Part shown: in pieces, positions 31,935 to 42,065 of the stretch
How positions within the stretch are numbered: the first letter of the stretch is position 1
Layout of the letters: each line of letters begins with the position of its first letter
Source of the DNA: Hysterium pulicare CBS 123377
Taxonomy: Eukaryota > Ascomycota > Dothideomycetes > Hysteriales > Hysteriaceae
DNA: 64,000 bases
Assembly (NCBI GenBank): GCA_000467715.1
Contig: AJFK01000038.1
Span: forward strand, 62,001-126,000
Reading direction: 5' to 3'
Notes under the pieces: model-generated
Databases searched by the model: none
What the model saw: only the letters and a program-made list of their open reading frames with translations
What the model was told of the DNA's origin: nothing
Translations under genes and position numbers: made by a program

Positions 31935-34289
31935 ATGTTTGACGGATCCAAAACGACCGCAGCGCGCATTTCAGCAAACGATATGTCGGATACCGCGCTC
32001 GTCAAGCGGCGCCAGCTCCCCGTGACAACGAAGCCATCCGTCCCGATTCTCCCAGCTGTCTTTGACTCGCCGGCGAGCCCAACTGCCCTAGCACCGACCG
32101 GCATTTTCGCGCGCACCAGCACCAAAGACCAAAATATTTATCTTTTCCTGGCGAGCGAGTGCAACGCCGGATGGCACCCCAGCTTCAAGTACGGCCATGC
32201 AGCCGTGCGAAGCATCGCGCACTGCCTCATCATGGTCGCGCACGCGCGCTACGCGGCGCTGCAGACGGTCTATTTCCCCGCGGACGGCCAGCCCGGGCGC
32301 GAGCCAAATCTGGGGACGCTCACGGGCGAGATGGAGGTATGTCGGCGGCTATGCGTCGACACGCTGGCGAGCTTGACCTCGTCTATGGATGAGATCAAGA
32401 GCAGGAGTGCGAGGCTGTCCGGCGACAACGGACCCGTGAGTACTCCTACAACCGTGGGCTTCACGCTTCGGCTATTCTGACCCGCTTCCGAGATCGTACG
32501 TGCTATGAACCATTGCAATGACTCCGCGAAAGGAAGCAGCGAGGTGATGTCCCACCTGGAGGACATCCAGGCGACGCAGGTGAAGATGTTGTCCGTCTTG
32601 ACATCGATTGAGAAGAGATGGGGAGGCCTGAAAAGTCAGATTTCGCTGCTGAGGTCAGTGCTGGTCGAGCAGTTGAGTATGCATTCTTGACTTTTTCCCC
32701 AATCTACTTTACGCACAAGTACCAATCAGGAATTCGATAGCGCTCGTTGACGAGGGCCGACGACACGTGCTACAACGAAATAAAACCGCCAAAGCCGAAT
32801 TAGCCTTGAAGAACGAAGAGCTTACTCAAGCGAAGTCACGTGCTCAAAAACATGAGGTCACGATCAAAGCTGTTGCAGACCAGAAGGATAAAGCGCGGAA
32901 CCGTCGCCATCATCTAGAAGTGTCGATCGAGACACTTGTCGCGCAGCTCGAAAGGCAGAGACAGGAGCTTACGCATCTGGAGAAGGAATTGGACGAGAGG
33001 CCGCGAGAGTTTGAGGAGGCAAAGAAAGTTGAGATGGCTAGGAGGGACGACAATAAGAATAGTAAGACAACCCTACTTACACGCACCAGCTCGAAGTCAT
33101 AAATGCTAACTGTTCCGCAGAAGAGTGGTCTGAATGGGCTTGGCAGAGGCTCTGGTACCCAACGGAGGAATGGGCTGCGTCAGGCATGTGGGACAGAATC
33201 GCCCGGGAACACCATGCATGGCAAGTGGCCAGCAATACCAAGAAGCTGAAGCTACAACAGGGCATCCGGAGCTCCGAGCAGGAGATCGACCGGATGCGGC
33301 TTGAGAAGCAGCAGCTGTCTGGAAGCCAGATGCAGCGGCTGATGCAGGACGCAGAGGCGCGCACGTTGGAGGCTACAGAAGCGTTGATGGTATCCCGTGA
33401 TGAGTATAAAGCTTTGAGGCCCAGAGTTGAGGAGCTGCGGGCGAAAGTGCAAGCGGACGAGGATTTGATTAACGCGTTGGTAAGTGTGTATGGTCGAAGG
33501 ACATCTGCCATAATGTTAAGAGCTGACATGCTTGCGTTGCAGAATGACTTTGGCGAAGTCGTGCCAGGACTTTGCAGCAGCCTAGGCGAGGCTGAGACGA
33601 ATATCGACTTCTCCCACAGGGCGTACAGGCACATCGTCCTCAAGCTTGAGGGCTACTCGGACATGATCATGCGTGTTTCGAAGCAGATGCAGACACCCAA
33701 ATTAGGAAAGGACGAGATGAAGGTAACCACTTTTTACCGTCTCCTTCAGATGTGGCTGTCAATGACTCGCAGGGGCGTTTTACTTATCTTCTCTCTAGGA
33801 GTTGAACGAAGACGTCACTATTCTACGCACCGTCTTCCTTCTCATCAATGACATGGCTAGCCGTAGCGCCCAGATGTCACGCTATCTGTACCATGAGGGA
33901 CTCATTCAGATCTCGTCACTGGCGCCAGCGCCGACTAGTCGGTCTGTGCCTGGTCAGCATGTCCGCCAGGGTGACGCTTCCAAGGCCCACAATGACATTC
34001 ATGAGCTAGCACAGGTGGGAGAAGTGGTTGCGAGGAACTTTGACCAGGTATGTCTTGTGGTAGCTTGGGATTCCAGCCCGGAGGTGTACGGAGACGTGAA
34101 CTGACGCGTTGATTGAAACAGGACCAGCAAAATGCTTTGAATCGACTGATACCGCAGGTCAAAAGTATTGCGGAATATCAGAATCGCAATGGTAAAAGCT
34201 CGAGATTTTTGTCGTCGTCTAGGAATGTGGACTGGACGTCCATGAGGAAGAAACAGCCGGTCGTCGAGGAAGTACATGAGCTTTCCTAG
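31935..34289 (+). CDS. Hypothetical long coiled-coil protein
   Basis: Seven exons are inferred: 31935-32435, 32493-32676, about 32720-33061, 33121-33479, 33543-33722, 33799-34047 and 34122-34289, roughly 660 residues. Most borders are clean GT-AG joins that keep the frame; the second intron (32677 to about 32719) is ambiguous. After a 165-residue Ala-rich head, the protein is dominated by heptad-rich segments: LKNEELTQAKSRAQKHEVTI, VAQLERQRQELTHLEKELDE, SEQEIDRMRLEKQQLSG. A Trp-rich patch (EWSEWAWQRLWYPTEEWAA) lies in the middle. No signal peptide or membrane span is seen. I do not recognise a family. The head exon is GC-rich compared with its neighbours. Confidence 0.75.
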
Positions 34290-34688
34290 TGGGAACCGTG
34301 GTCGAACACCAGCATTCAAATTCAGTAGCATTCATTGTGTACTTTACTTCAAGCAGGGGAAGCTGGGTCAATCTCCTAGTCAGTTACCAGATCGTACGTA
34401 AATTATTGTGAGACTACCTTTCACGTAATTTACCATTGAATCACAAAGGTCGCGATGGTAATACAAATCTTGATATAACAAAATATAACCAAGTCACGCC
34501 CAATTATCTAGTACCCGTACCCGTACATTGTTATTTCAGTCCCTCCGACGAACGCTAACTCGATAGGAATTAGCAAATTTGAAGAACAAGGAGTACTTAA
34601 GCCTGTCCAGCTTCCCTTGAAGTTTTACTGCAATTGCTTCAAGACCAAAAGAAATGGCACTGTTACTGTCTTAGACTGAGCAATACAC
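34290..34688. other. Gene-free spacer
   Basis: 399 bp downstream of the coiled-coil gene. Nothing recognised. Confidence 0.4.
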
Positions 34689-34880
34689 CTACGTAGCCTT
34701 GCCCTCTTTCTCACGCTCTAGGTGCCGCTCAACACGGTGCCTCAACCCATCTTCCATACTTACCCTCGACTTAAACCCAAACCTCTCCCTCGCCTTCATA
34801 ATGTCGAAAACGCGTTCCTGCGCCGTATACTTCAACATCCTCCTCGTGGCCGGCGGCGTTCCTCCCAAAGTCGCAGACCA
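34689..34880 (-). pseudogene. C-terminal remnant of a 3-beta-HSD/epimerase-like reductase
   Basis: About 55 codons ending at 34689 read RMLKYTAQERVFDIMKARER, then FGFKSRVSMEDGLRHRVE. This is the typical last helix-strand-helix of extended short-chain dehydrogenases of the 3-beta-hydroxysteroid dehydrogenase/sterol 4-alpha-carboxylate dehydrogenase group (YFDxxKARExLGYxPxVxLEEGL). The Rossmann fold with the GxxGxxG turn and the YxxxK motif is absent upstream on this strand, so only the tail survives. It lies between a coiled-coil gene and a frame-broken ankyrin gene, in a region with other fragments. Confidence 0.6.
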
Positions 34881-35111
34881 GCAGATACACTCCCTAATTT
34901 CCATGAATGATGCAAGCTAGTTTGACAAAGGTGTTGGGGGGCTAGACAGGGCTGGAAGGCGTTCTTGTCGTCTTGCTTTTGGATGGGAGACCGGTGAACT
35001 ATTTGGCTGGAGAGAAGACCTGTGGAGGGATTGGATGATATAATGGCCGACGCCGCATAAGAAGGGTGTTGTGGGAGTTGTGAGGTGTAGGATGACGCTT
35101 CAGGGAGGCAG

Positions 35112-35605
35112 ATGGAGGAGGTGGAGAAGGACGACTCTCTAACAAGGCATGATTCCCTAATGAGCAAGGACAACGCAAACAATAGAGTCAAATCAAGCGA
35201 GATTGCGAGCGAGCTTGTCGCTGCGCTCAAAGACAACAATAGAGACAAAATAAAGAATATGCTCTGTGAAAGTGCCAACTTGACCGTTCATGATGGCCAC
35301 CGCTGGGTTGCAATCCACTCTGTGCACACCTTGGGCAAGAAGACATGCCACAGGTCATCATTGACACCCAAGGAGACTCAAACCAGGATATCCTCAACGC
35401 CGTAACCAAACCCGATGGCAAATGCCCACTTCACCTTGCAGTAGAAAACGATCGACATGAGTTTACCAGGCTTGCAGTCCAAAAGGGAGCCTATGCTCAG
35501 AAATGCGATGGTGAAGGCCGTACACCATACGACATTGCTCAAAAGTACAATCAATTCAAGGTCATCAGGGAACTCACCTCGTACTCAGAGGAAGAACGCT
35601 CGTAA
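35112..35605 (+). pseudogene. Frame-broken ankyrin-repeat gene or fragment
   Basis: Frame one starts MEEVEKDDSLTRHDSLMSKD and runs to WVAIHS near 35320. There the ankyrin-like text continues one frame over as CAHLGQEDMPQVIIDTQG, then KCPLHLAVENDRHEFTRLAV, GAYAQKCDGEGRTPYDIAQK, ending at 35605. Two ankyrin units are visible in the second frame (CPLHLAVEND; GRTPYDIAQKY). No GT-AG intron explains the shift, so a single-base deletion around 35318-35324 is likely. The product would be short (about 165 residues) even if whole, so it may be a fragment of a larger protein. A sequencing error cannot be excluded. Confidence 0.5.
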
Positions 35606-36547
35606 ATTAGCTAAGGCGACAACGAGATCGGATTAAAGGATGATATATCAGTATGATTCGTCTTGGTAGAGTGTGGTCGTCCCCATGATCTACATGACCA
35701 ATACTAAAGCGGAAGGATTAGGCAGCCATGCGACACAGGAGGGGTGATTTTAATGAGGACCTAGATCATAATCACCTTTTACTTGTACGTCTTCTTCTAA
35801 AGTTCGATATCGAGAACCTGATACGATGCTAGCTTCAAGGTTTTCGGGTCGCTTGCCAGGAAAAGGTCACATGACCGTAAGTCCAGAAATGCAGAAGCTT
35901 CAGCAAACCAGTCAACTCGAGACCTGAAACTGCATCAGAACCTCAACTATCTTCCTCGAATTCTTGTTTCTCGGTGTCTTGCCGCGTTCACCTACTTCTT
36001 CCTAAATGTTAGTCAGCAAAGACCATTATAGACCACAGCCAAGAGTATTCCAAGGCGACAACAGGCTTGCATCTCACAGCGCAATTCAGATTGCCTGGCC
36101 TATCGCAGAAGCTCATGCCTAGGCCAGAAAGAATGATCAGAAAAAGTGTTCGGCGGTTGAGAGCTCGGTGGTTGAGGTTGGCCTACTTTTCTTCAAGTGA
36201 GGCAACTAGGCTGACTTTACTCATAATAAGCCAGTCTCTTAACCGGTTCTCTATTTGTTATTAGTTTTAAAGAGATAAAAGACTTAATTTGAAGTAGGGA
36301 AAGCGAAATACCGAAGTGTGGATAAAAATCTTCCCTTTGATGCACTTTCATAGCCGTGCTTCTTTACTATATGTGTACCGTCTGTACAATTATTTCCAAT
36401 GTTCTGTCTTCCACACTACAGGTTGTCAGTCCTTGCACTTCTTGCCAATGAGTTTAGTCAGTACAGAAAAAGTCTTCGCACCCTTTATTTTGCGTGCATT
36501 GCCATTCTGTTTATTGAAAAACAAGCATATCGAGTAGCATACTAGTG
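35606..36547. other. Repeat-bearing spacer
   Basis: About 940 bp. No supported gene. Holds copy 1 of repeat family C (36143-36318). AT-rich toward its end. Confidence 0.45.
36143..36318 (+). repeat. Dispersed repeat family C, copy 1 (uninterrupted)
   Basis: Starts GTGTTCGGCGGTTGAG, passes TTCTTCAAGTGAGGCAACTA, GGCTGACTTTACTC and AAGCCAGTCTCTT, and ends AGGGAAAGCGAAATACCGAA. It aligns with 39766-39899 continued at 40162-40170. That second copy is split by an inserted element, while this one keeps the unsplit AAATACCGAAGT. Confidence 0.7.
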
Positions 36548-37505
36548 TCAGAATCCTCCAATGGCTACTGTAATAAAGTCCCAGGCTTCGAAAGAGACCG
36601 GCTCGGGCTTCAAAAACGAGTCAACCCATCCCTCACTTCTCCATTCTTCCCAATCGCCCGTGGAGTATGATGCTTTGCAGTACTCCCAGTATTCTGGATA
36701 CCATCCTGCCTGCTCCCAGTCAATAATTGCAAGCACCCTTGCAGGGCTTGTAGGACTTATGATAATGTTGCTTCGGTGGAGGTCAGCGTGTGTGAAAACT
36801 ATCGGGCTATCGTCTCTTAATGAATTTCGCCATGGATCTTCAACCTCTTCCAGTTTCGTGGCGTGTCGACGCCATATCCAGGAAAACCAGTCATGGAAAG
36901 CAATGACGCTGGGAAACGGTCCTCGCGGTCTCTGATTCTCTAATACACGGTCTTGAATAGGTCCATAGGTAATAGAACCTAGACAGAAGGTATAAGAAGA
37001 TACTCTGATTGAGCAAACAAAACCTACCAATGACCTGGTTCGATTGACTCTGTCTCATTGAGCGGAGACGGGATAGGATCGTGCGAAGATCCTGACAGAC
37101 GGTTTGTTTATCGTGATAAGTCAATGAATCATACCTCTCCATAAGTGTAGGACCGTGGATAAGCTGCATGTATATGAAAACATCTCCATCAGTATCCCAT
37201 CCATACAGTTCAGGTACAGGCACTTGATCCGAACAGAACTTCTTCACTGCCCAAAGGCATATAGCCTCTGATGTTGAGATCCTAGGACCAAACTTGACTA
37301 TTAGGCCAAGCTCCTCGAATCTAACTGGATCACGGACATAGGAGCGGCCGGGTTGCAAAAGCCGCGAACGTGCCCGAACTTCTGTAGGTGAGGGTAAAGG
37401 GCGGTTTATACCATGGGTTCGGAAATATGAAGAGCTGAGAAATACCATCTGACGTATGGAGCCGTCCGGCAGATCGGCTGGAGAGAACTGTGGGTAGGTT
37501 ACCAT
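36548..37505 (-). CDS. Aminoglycoside phosphotransferase (APH)-fold kinase-like protein
   Basis: Two exons, 37505-37028 and 36978-36548, with a 49 bp intron, give about 302 residues. Family marks are IVKFGP (nucleotide-binding strand with Lys), VPVPELYGW, VFIYMQLIHGPTL (hinge), the catalytic loop FTHADLHRSNII and the metal-binding IIDWEQAGWYPEYWE. Large APH-like families are found in filamentous fungi; most have no known substrate and are not antibiotic-resistance enzymes. Small-molecule or protein phosphorylation is the expected chemistry. The frame is whole and the catalytic residues are present. Confidence 0.88.
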
Positions 37506-37954
37506 TTCGGGTTTAAGCTTAGGCGGATAGAACGAAGACTTTGTATGTAGATTGGATCATGGAAGGAAGGAGGAGATGTTGGAGGAGTGTTACGTTAAAC
37601 AAGAGTGTATTGTGTTGAAGCGGCGTAGGTGAAACCACGAAGTTGGAGAAAATACCCGGGCGCTAGCCTGTTGTGGATAGCAAGCGCTGACCCCAAAAGA
37701 TGGGATTTAGTGTACAACAGCAGCGACGAAACGTTGGGCGAAGGGAAGAGGGGGACATAGGTTTTGAGCATACATAAGAGCTTTAGATATAATACCCGCT
37801 TACGCGTGGTTGAGCTTTACTTACCTCTTGTTTACGTATGTGGCTATTCATGTTGTATAAATTTATCTCGGTCCAAAGATCCACGACGATATCGTGCTCC
37901 GAGGACGATAAGGGACTGGAAACTTCTCGTTCATATTCGTCGCAGTCGGAATGA
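37506..37954. other. Spacer with repeat family A copy 3
   Basis: 450 bp between the APH-like gene start and the CorA-like gene stop. Contains an inverted, shorter copy of repeat family A at 37765-37832. No gene seen. Confidence 0.45.
37765..37832 (-). repeat. Dispersed repeat family A, copy 3 (inverted)
   Basis: Read on the minus strand it gives GTAAGTAAAGCTCAACCACG, CGTAAGCGGGTATTATATC, AAAGCTCTTATGTATG, matching the core of 30989-31085 with scattered changes. The downstream part of the family is missing. Its end lies about 120 bp from the CorA-like stop codon. Confidence 0.55.
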
Positions 37955-39605
37955 TTATACGTTCCTCCGTGCATGCAATCTCTTCTGGGCTTTTGCTGTC
38001 TTCCGAGTATGCCTCCTGTCATCAATGAGCATGTACGCCACCCAAATCGCCATGACAATAACGGTAAGCGGCACTGTGACAGCCCAGAATTTCCAGAAAT
38101 CTTCAGGGGTCCAGGTTACCATGGGTGTTGCAAGCACTGCCTAATAATGAATGTCAGCTTCACGTCGTAGTAATGAAGAACAGTTCGGGGTAATTGTTCC
38201 GCAGGTAATACTTACTGCTACAAAGGTACCCGGCAGGAACGCCGTCGTCAGCACTGCGATTGACTTCATCGAGGAACTATCTCTCTTGGTTGCGCTGGCA
38301 ATATATACAGATTGCTCGGCAACTTGAAGGTTTAGCTCGGCGTTTCTCTTCGAATCCATCGCAAGCTGCTGTGAATCTCTGGCCATCTGAATATTCAACT
38401 TATTATCCCTTTGTGCGAACATGCTGTATAGCTGTATACCGTTTCGTCAGTTGTTCTAGCCCACAAATAGTCGGGTCTTTGCGGGACTTACTGCGGAGAT
38501 GGTGGTCTCCGTCTTAGTTATCAGAGCCTCTAGAAACGCGAGCATGATATCCTTATCCTGCTTAAGAATCCCAATCTGGTCTTCCAGTTCCTTTCCATCA
38601 GCGAGTAGCTGATGTTTAACATGGTTATTTCCTGCTGCGGGGGAAGTTTGTCTAGCTTGTTGCTCTACAGCACGAACTCCCTCTATCGTCGGCTCCAATA
38701 TACACACATTCACCGACCGCAAATGCGAAACAATGTCGGCCAAACGTGCCTTGAGATCCACAGAATCCCGAATGACTTTCTGTGTGTTCGCGATGAAATC
38801 CTCGTTCGACTGGTCCGAAAAATCCCGCACCCCGGCTCGTTTTTCTAGTTCCTTGACGTCAATGGAGATAGAGTATAACTGGTCAGAGTAGCCGTCGAGG
38901 AAATTTACAGCTATCAGCGTGGGGATAAGCATCGGATGGGGTGCCTGGCTTGCGCATTTTTGGAGCGTGTTGATGAGGTGTAGCATGAAGGTTTCCTGCA
39001 GGAAGATGCCAAATACCGAGACTGTGTTTGTTTGATGATGATATGAGATCATGATCGTGCCTTGACTAGGAGGGATGGTTCTAATGATCCATACTTAACA
39101 TGACTTATTAGCGAACGGTTCATTAGGTCTCAGATTCATCTCATTTTTTATCAATGCCCACCTTGCCTTCCGTCTAAATACTGATTCGCATGGAATGTCA
39201 CGAGTTGGGGACCGTAGTCCCTAGGAATACTGTAAAAACCTAAAAACGGGCCAATGCATTGAGCGAAGTGCATGCTTCGCATTGCCCTTTCGAATTCAAC
39301 CTCGTTGGTGAATGGCAAAGACATATCAGAGTCTTCACAAACTACAAACCTGTGTCCAGCGCGGGTTAGAGTCCATTGAATGATACGGAAAATACGAGCT
39401 CCCACATTAGACGCATTCCTCCAACGCTGTCTGTTGGAGCAGGCCTCTCAACCCAGAGGGGTATCCTCTCTTCCTCGGTAATTTCGCAGTCGACTAGGCC
39501 ATTGTCTCGATGAAAAATCTCTAATAAACGGCCCTTTCTGGGTCCTACGTATGTTGGCCTTTTGAAAGCGCTCACGCGGTCAGAATGGTAGAACATGATC
39601 TTCAC
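37955..39605 (-). CDS. CorA-like membrane protein, 5' part disturbed
   Basis: The 3' part is a clean three-exon structure: 39052-38492, 38431-38216 and 38140-37955. It encodes helical repeats, then YSMFAQRDNKLNIQMARDSQ, SATKRDSSSMKSIAVLTTAF, LPGTFVA|AVLATPM (first membrane span with the splice inside), and FWAVTVPLTVIVMAIWVAYM (second span). This matches fungal CorA/ZntB-like proteins, whose classic GMN is often replaced. The upstream part, 39605-39151, reads RVSAFKRPTYVGPRKGRLLE, then changes frame near 39400-39450 to WRNASNVGARIFRIIQW. The link to 39052 needs an intron or a lesion. I keep it as a gene with doubt. Transport activity is unproven for this branch of the family. Confidence 0.6.
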
Positions 39606-39765
39606 TGCGAGTGCCCATGAATGACGTAGAAAACAACATGACCAGATGGAGAGGTGCCGTTTGATGAGCTTTTAAAGAAGCAAGGCTGCGACGAAGGCTA
39701 TCATAGCAGGATACAGACGAAAGAAGGCAAAACGCTACAAACTTCACGACTGTTAGTTTCTCGGA

Positions 39766-39899
39766 CCAGAATCAAGGTTCGGCCGTTGAGATTGCCTAAT
39801 TCTCTTCAAGTGAGGCAACAAGGCTGACTTTGCTTACAGTAAGCCAATCTCTTGGCAAGTGCGTCATCGAATAGAGGAAGGGAAAGCTGCAAGCAAATA
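39766..39899 (+). repeat. Dispersed repeat family C, copy 2 (left part, interrupted)
   Basis: Reads GGTTCGGCCGTTGAG, TCTTCAAGTGAGGCAACAA, GGCTGACTTTGCTTACAG, AAGCCAATCTCTT and GGAAGGGAAAGC, matching 36143-36318. It stops at CAAATA where the inserted element begins. Its continuation TCGAAGT follows the element at 40164. Copy 1 has about 45 bp of extra AT-rich sequence in the middle. Confidence 0.65.
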
Positions 39900-40161
39900 A
39901 CCCCCGCACCGCCGAGGTGTTCAATTTTTTTAGCTTCAAAATAAGCGACCTAAGTAACCTTTTTACTTATATTAGACTTTAGAACAACAAAGAGCCTTAA
40001 TCAATAAAAGAAATTTTATAAAATTTTATACTTAAGGTATTTAGATTTAGAACTATATATTTACTTAATTTTATAATTTATTATTAGGTTGTAGTTGCGT
40101 TATAGCATAATTAAGATATATGTTAGGGTGATCCGCAACCTAATTCTGGCGGTGCGGGGGA
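39900..40161. mobile_element. 262-bp AT-rich element with GC-rich terminal inverted repeats
   Basis: The ends CCCCCGCACCGCC (39901-39913) and GGCGGTGCGGGGG (40148-40160) are perfect 13-bp inverted repeats. The body is mostly A and T. TA dinucleotides flank both sides (39898-39899, 40162-40163), consistent with a TA or ATA target duplication. It has no coding capacity, so it is a non-autonomous DNA element. It sits inside a family C repeat whose other copy shows the empty site. The AT-rich body with intact GC-rich ends could reflect its origin or repeat-induced C-to-T mutation. Confidence 0.75.
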
Positions 40162-40284
40162 TATCGAAGTATCAATGAACAGTTGACAAATTCCTGGCCC
40201 GACGAGTAACGTTCAAAGTAGTCACCTACTCCATAAATTCGTCATGCTGATACCTTAAACTCAAGTTCCTTCAACTCAGTTCTC

Positions 40285-42065
40285 TCAAGTAATGTGCGGG
40301 AAATATTTAGACCACGCCATAGACGTAAAGGCAGACTCCGGGAGATGCGCCAGATTTATATAGCACTCCACCACAATAAAGACCCTAGCAAGCAAATACA
40401 AAGCCGGAAACAAGAACGGCACAAGAAAGAAAAGTCCATAAATCAGATCCGGTATCATACAGAAAAGCATCGACGCCGGGGTGAATTGCAGTGAAGCGTC
40501 CAACAGGGATTTGGAGAAGATAATCCTTCTTAGTACCAAGGGAAGAATCACACCGGAAGCGCCAAGGGTTAGAGCGGACACCTGCCAGAGGCGTTGTTCC
40601 TTGAGAGATAGGAACGGAGCGTTCCAAGCTGCTAGGTGTATTCCGCCGTATGCTAGCCCTGCAATGCCGAGGGCGAGAAGGACCTGCCATCTCACCTTGC
40701 CGTCGAGAGTGTAGACATCTGGGAGATTGGAAATTGAGGGTTTCATGCTATATTGATCTTCCTTTAAGCATTGAAGGTGTTTTTTCAGTTTGTTCGCTGC
40801 GACGTATGAAGCAGGGGCCTTTTCGGTGAGTCGCAGTAAACGCGACTCTCTTTCCGTAACGATTTGTTCAGGTTTAAATGCCCAATGTGAGTGGTTGGCG
40901 GGTTCAGGTAGACTTCGAACAGGATAATCGTGCGAATCTTGTTCGTGTGGCTCTCCGGAACGAGGGGGAATCAGTCGGACTCTTTCGGCAACATCAAACG
41001 GAATGTACAGATTTCCAAGAAGTATGGAATTCTGCATATGATCCTGCGCCGTAAGCGCGGAGGGAGATTTGGCTCTAGAAGAGGCATCGGTCTCTTGTAC
41101 GAAACACGATTTAGGTAAAAAGAAGCACGCAGAGATCTCGTCCAGATAGGGTCCTTGGAGTGTCGTGGGCTCATCAATATCGAGGGGCTTTTCCCACCAC
41201 AGATAATACATGATGAATGCGCAGAGAGCGTGTGCAAAGGTGTTGAGCTCAAGGAGGCTAATTGAGAGACCTTGGCCCCATCGGGCAATGCATTGCACAC
41301 AAAACCAAAATGCTTGAATGCAGACAATGGCCTTAGTCATTGCACTGGCTTTGCTCTTGTCCTGTATTTGCGCCTCAGAGAGATCTGGAACGAGGTCAGG
41401 CGAGCAATCTGCAACAAATTCGAGTTCATTCAGTCCAAGCGTTAGTCGAGGGTTCCCTAGAGGCAATATAGTTTTCTCTTCCTCATCCTGTCGTTCTTCA
41501 ATGACAAAGCCTCCCATAGCGACATAATGACTGTGTACCATTGTCCATTTGTGTCTTTGGCATTTCGTTGGCACTCGTACCGTAGCTCTTTTTTCGCCCT
41601 TCAGGAAGCGACAGACGAAGCGATAGACATCGATACAAGCCTCCTTGCAGCTCGCAAACCATGTCTTCAAACGATTTCTGCATCGTCGCGACCATTTCTC
41701 TTCTTTGGAATCGACTTGGCCAAGGATTGAAGTCATGACGCCGTTGATTTCTCGAGCATATCTCAGCTGTGTATACGCAGACCAAACGACCCATATATCA
41801 CTAGCCAAGAAACCTTTTGGCAAGAGGAATAGCCAGAGCTACGCACAATCTCCGGCGCAAAAACGCCGACAAAAAACCAGCCTGCCTTCTTCCACTTTTG
41901 CCTGGAGCCAGTTCCATATGCTGGTATGTTGAGATGCATAGCTGTCCATATACATAAGCCAAGTGTTACCCAGCAATTCGAAAGAATAGTGTAAGTCCCT
42001 CGGAAACCCGGTTCGGGGTGCCATGAAGCCGTGCTGTTCGAGCTAGTTCCAAACAATGAAGGCAT
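40285..42065 (-). CDS. Fungal multi-span membrane protein of unknown function
   Basis: Two overlapping frames make one protein. 42065 to about 41830 gives a leader, then LSNCWVTLGLCIWTAMHLNI and WFFVGVFAPEI. About 41810-40285 gives ASDIWVVWSAYTQLRYAREI and 480 further residues. CxWTxxHLN followed by APEI is typical of a large fungal family of membrane proteins with no known role. Later spans include VLLALGIAGLAYGGIHLAAW, LTLGASGVILPLVL and YGLFFLVPFLFPALYLLARV. The joint near 41825 is either a very short intron (31-48 bp candidates, none in perfect phase) or a one-base frame change, so the gene may be damaged. About 590 residues are expected. The last membrane spans and the stop are intact. 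Confidence 0.65.

Larger units (their letters stand above)
39606..40284. other. AT-rich spacer holding nested repeats
   Basis: Contains family C copy 2 (39766-39899, resuming at 40162) split by a 262 bp inverted-repeat element. The interior from 39930 to 40120 is very AT-rich. No gene. Confidence 0.6.

Noticed and set aside
36548-37505. Reading the APH-fold gene as antibiotic resistance
   Set aside because: Fungal genomes carry many APH-like genes with other or unknown substrates; nothing here points to aminoglycosides.
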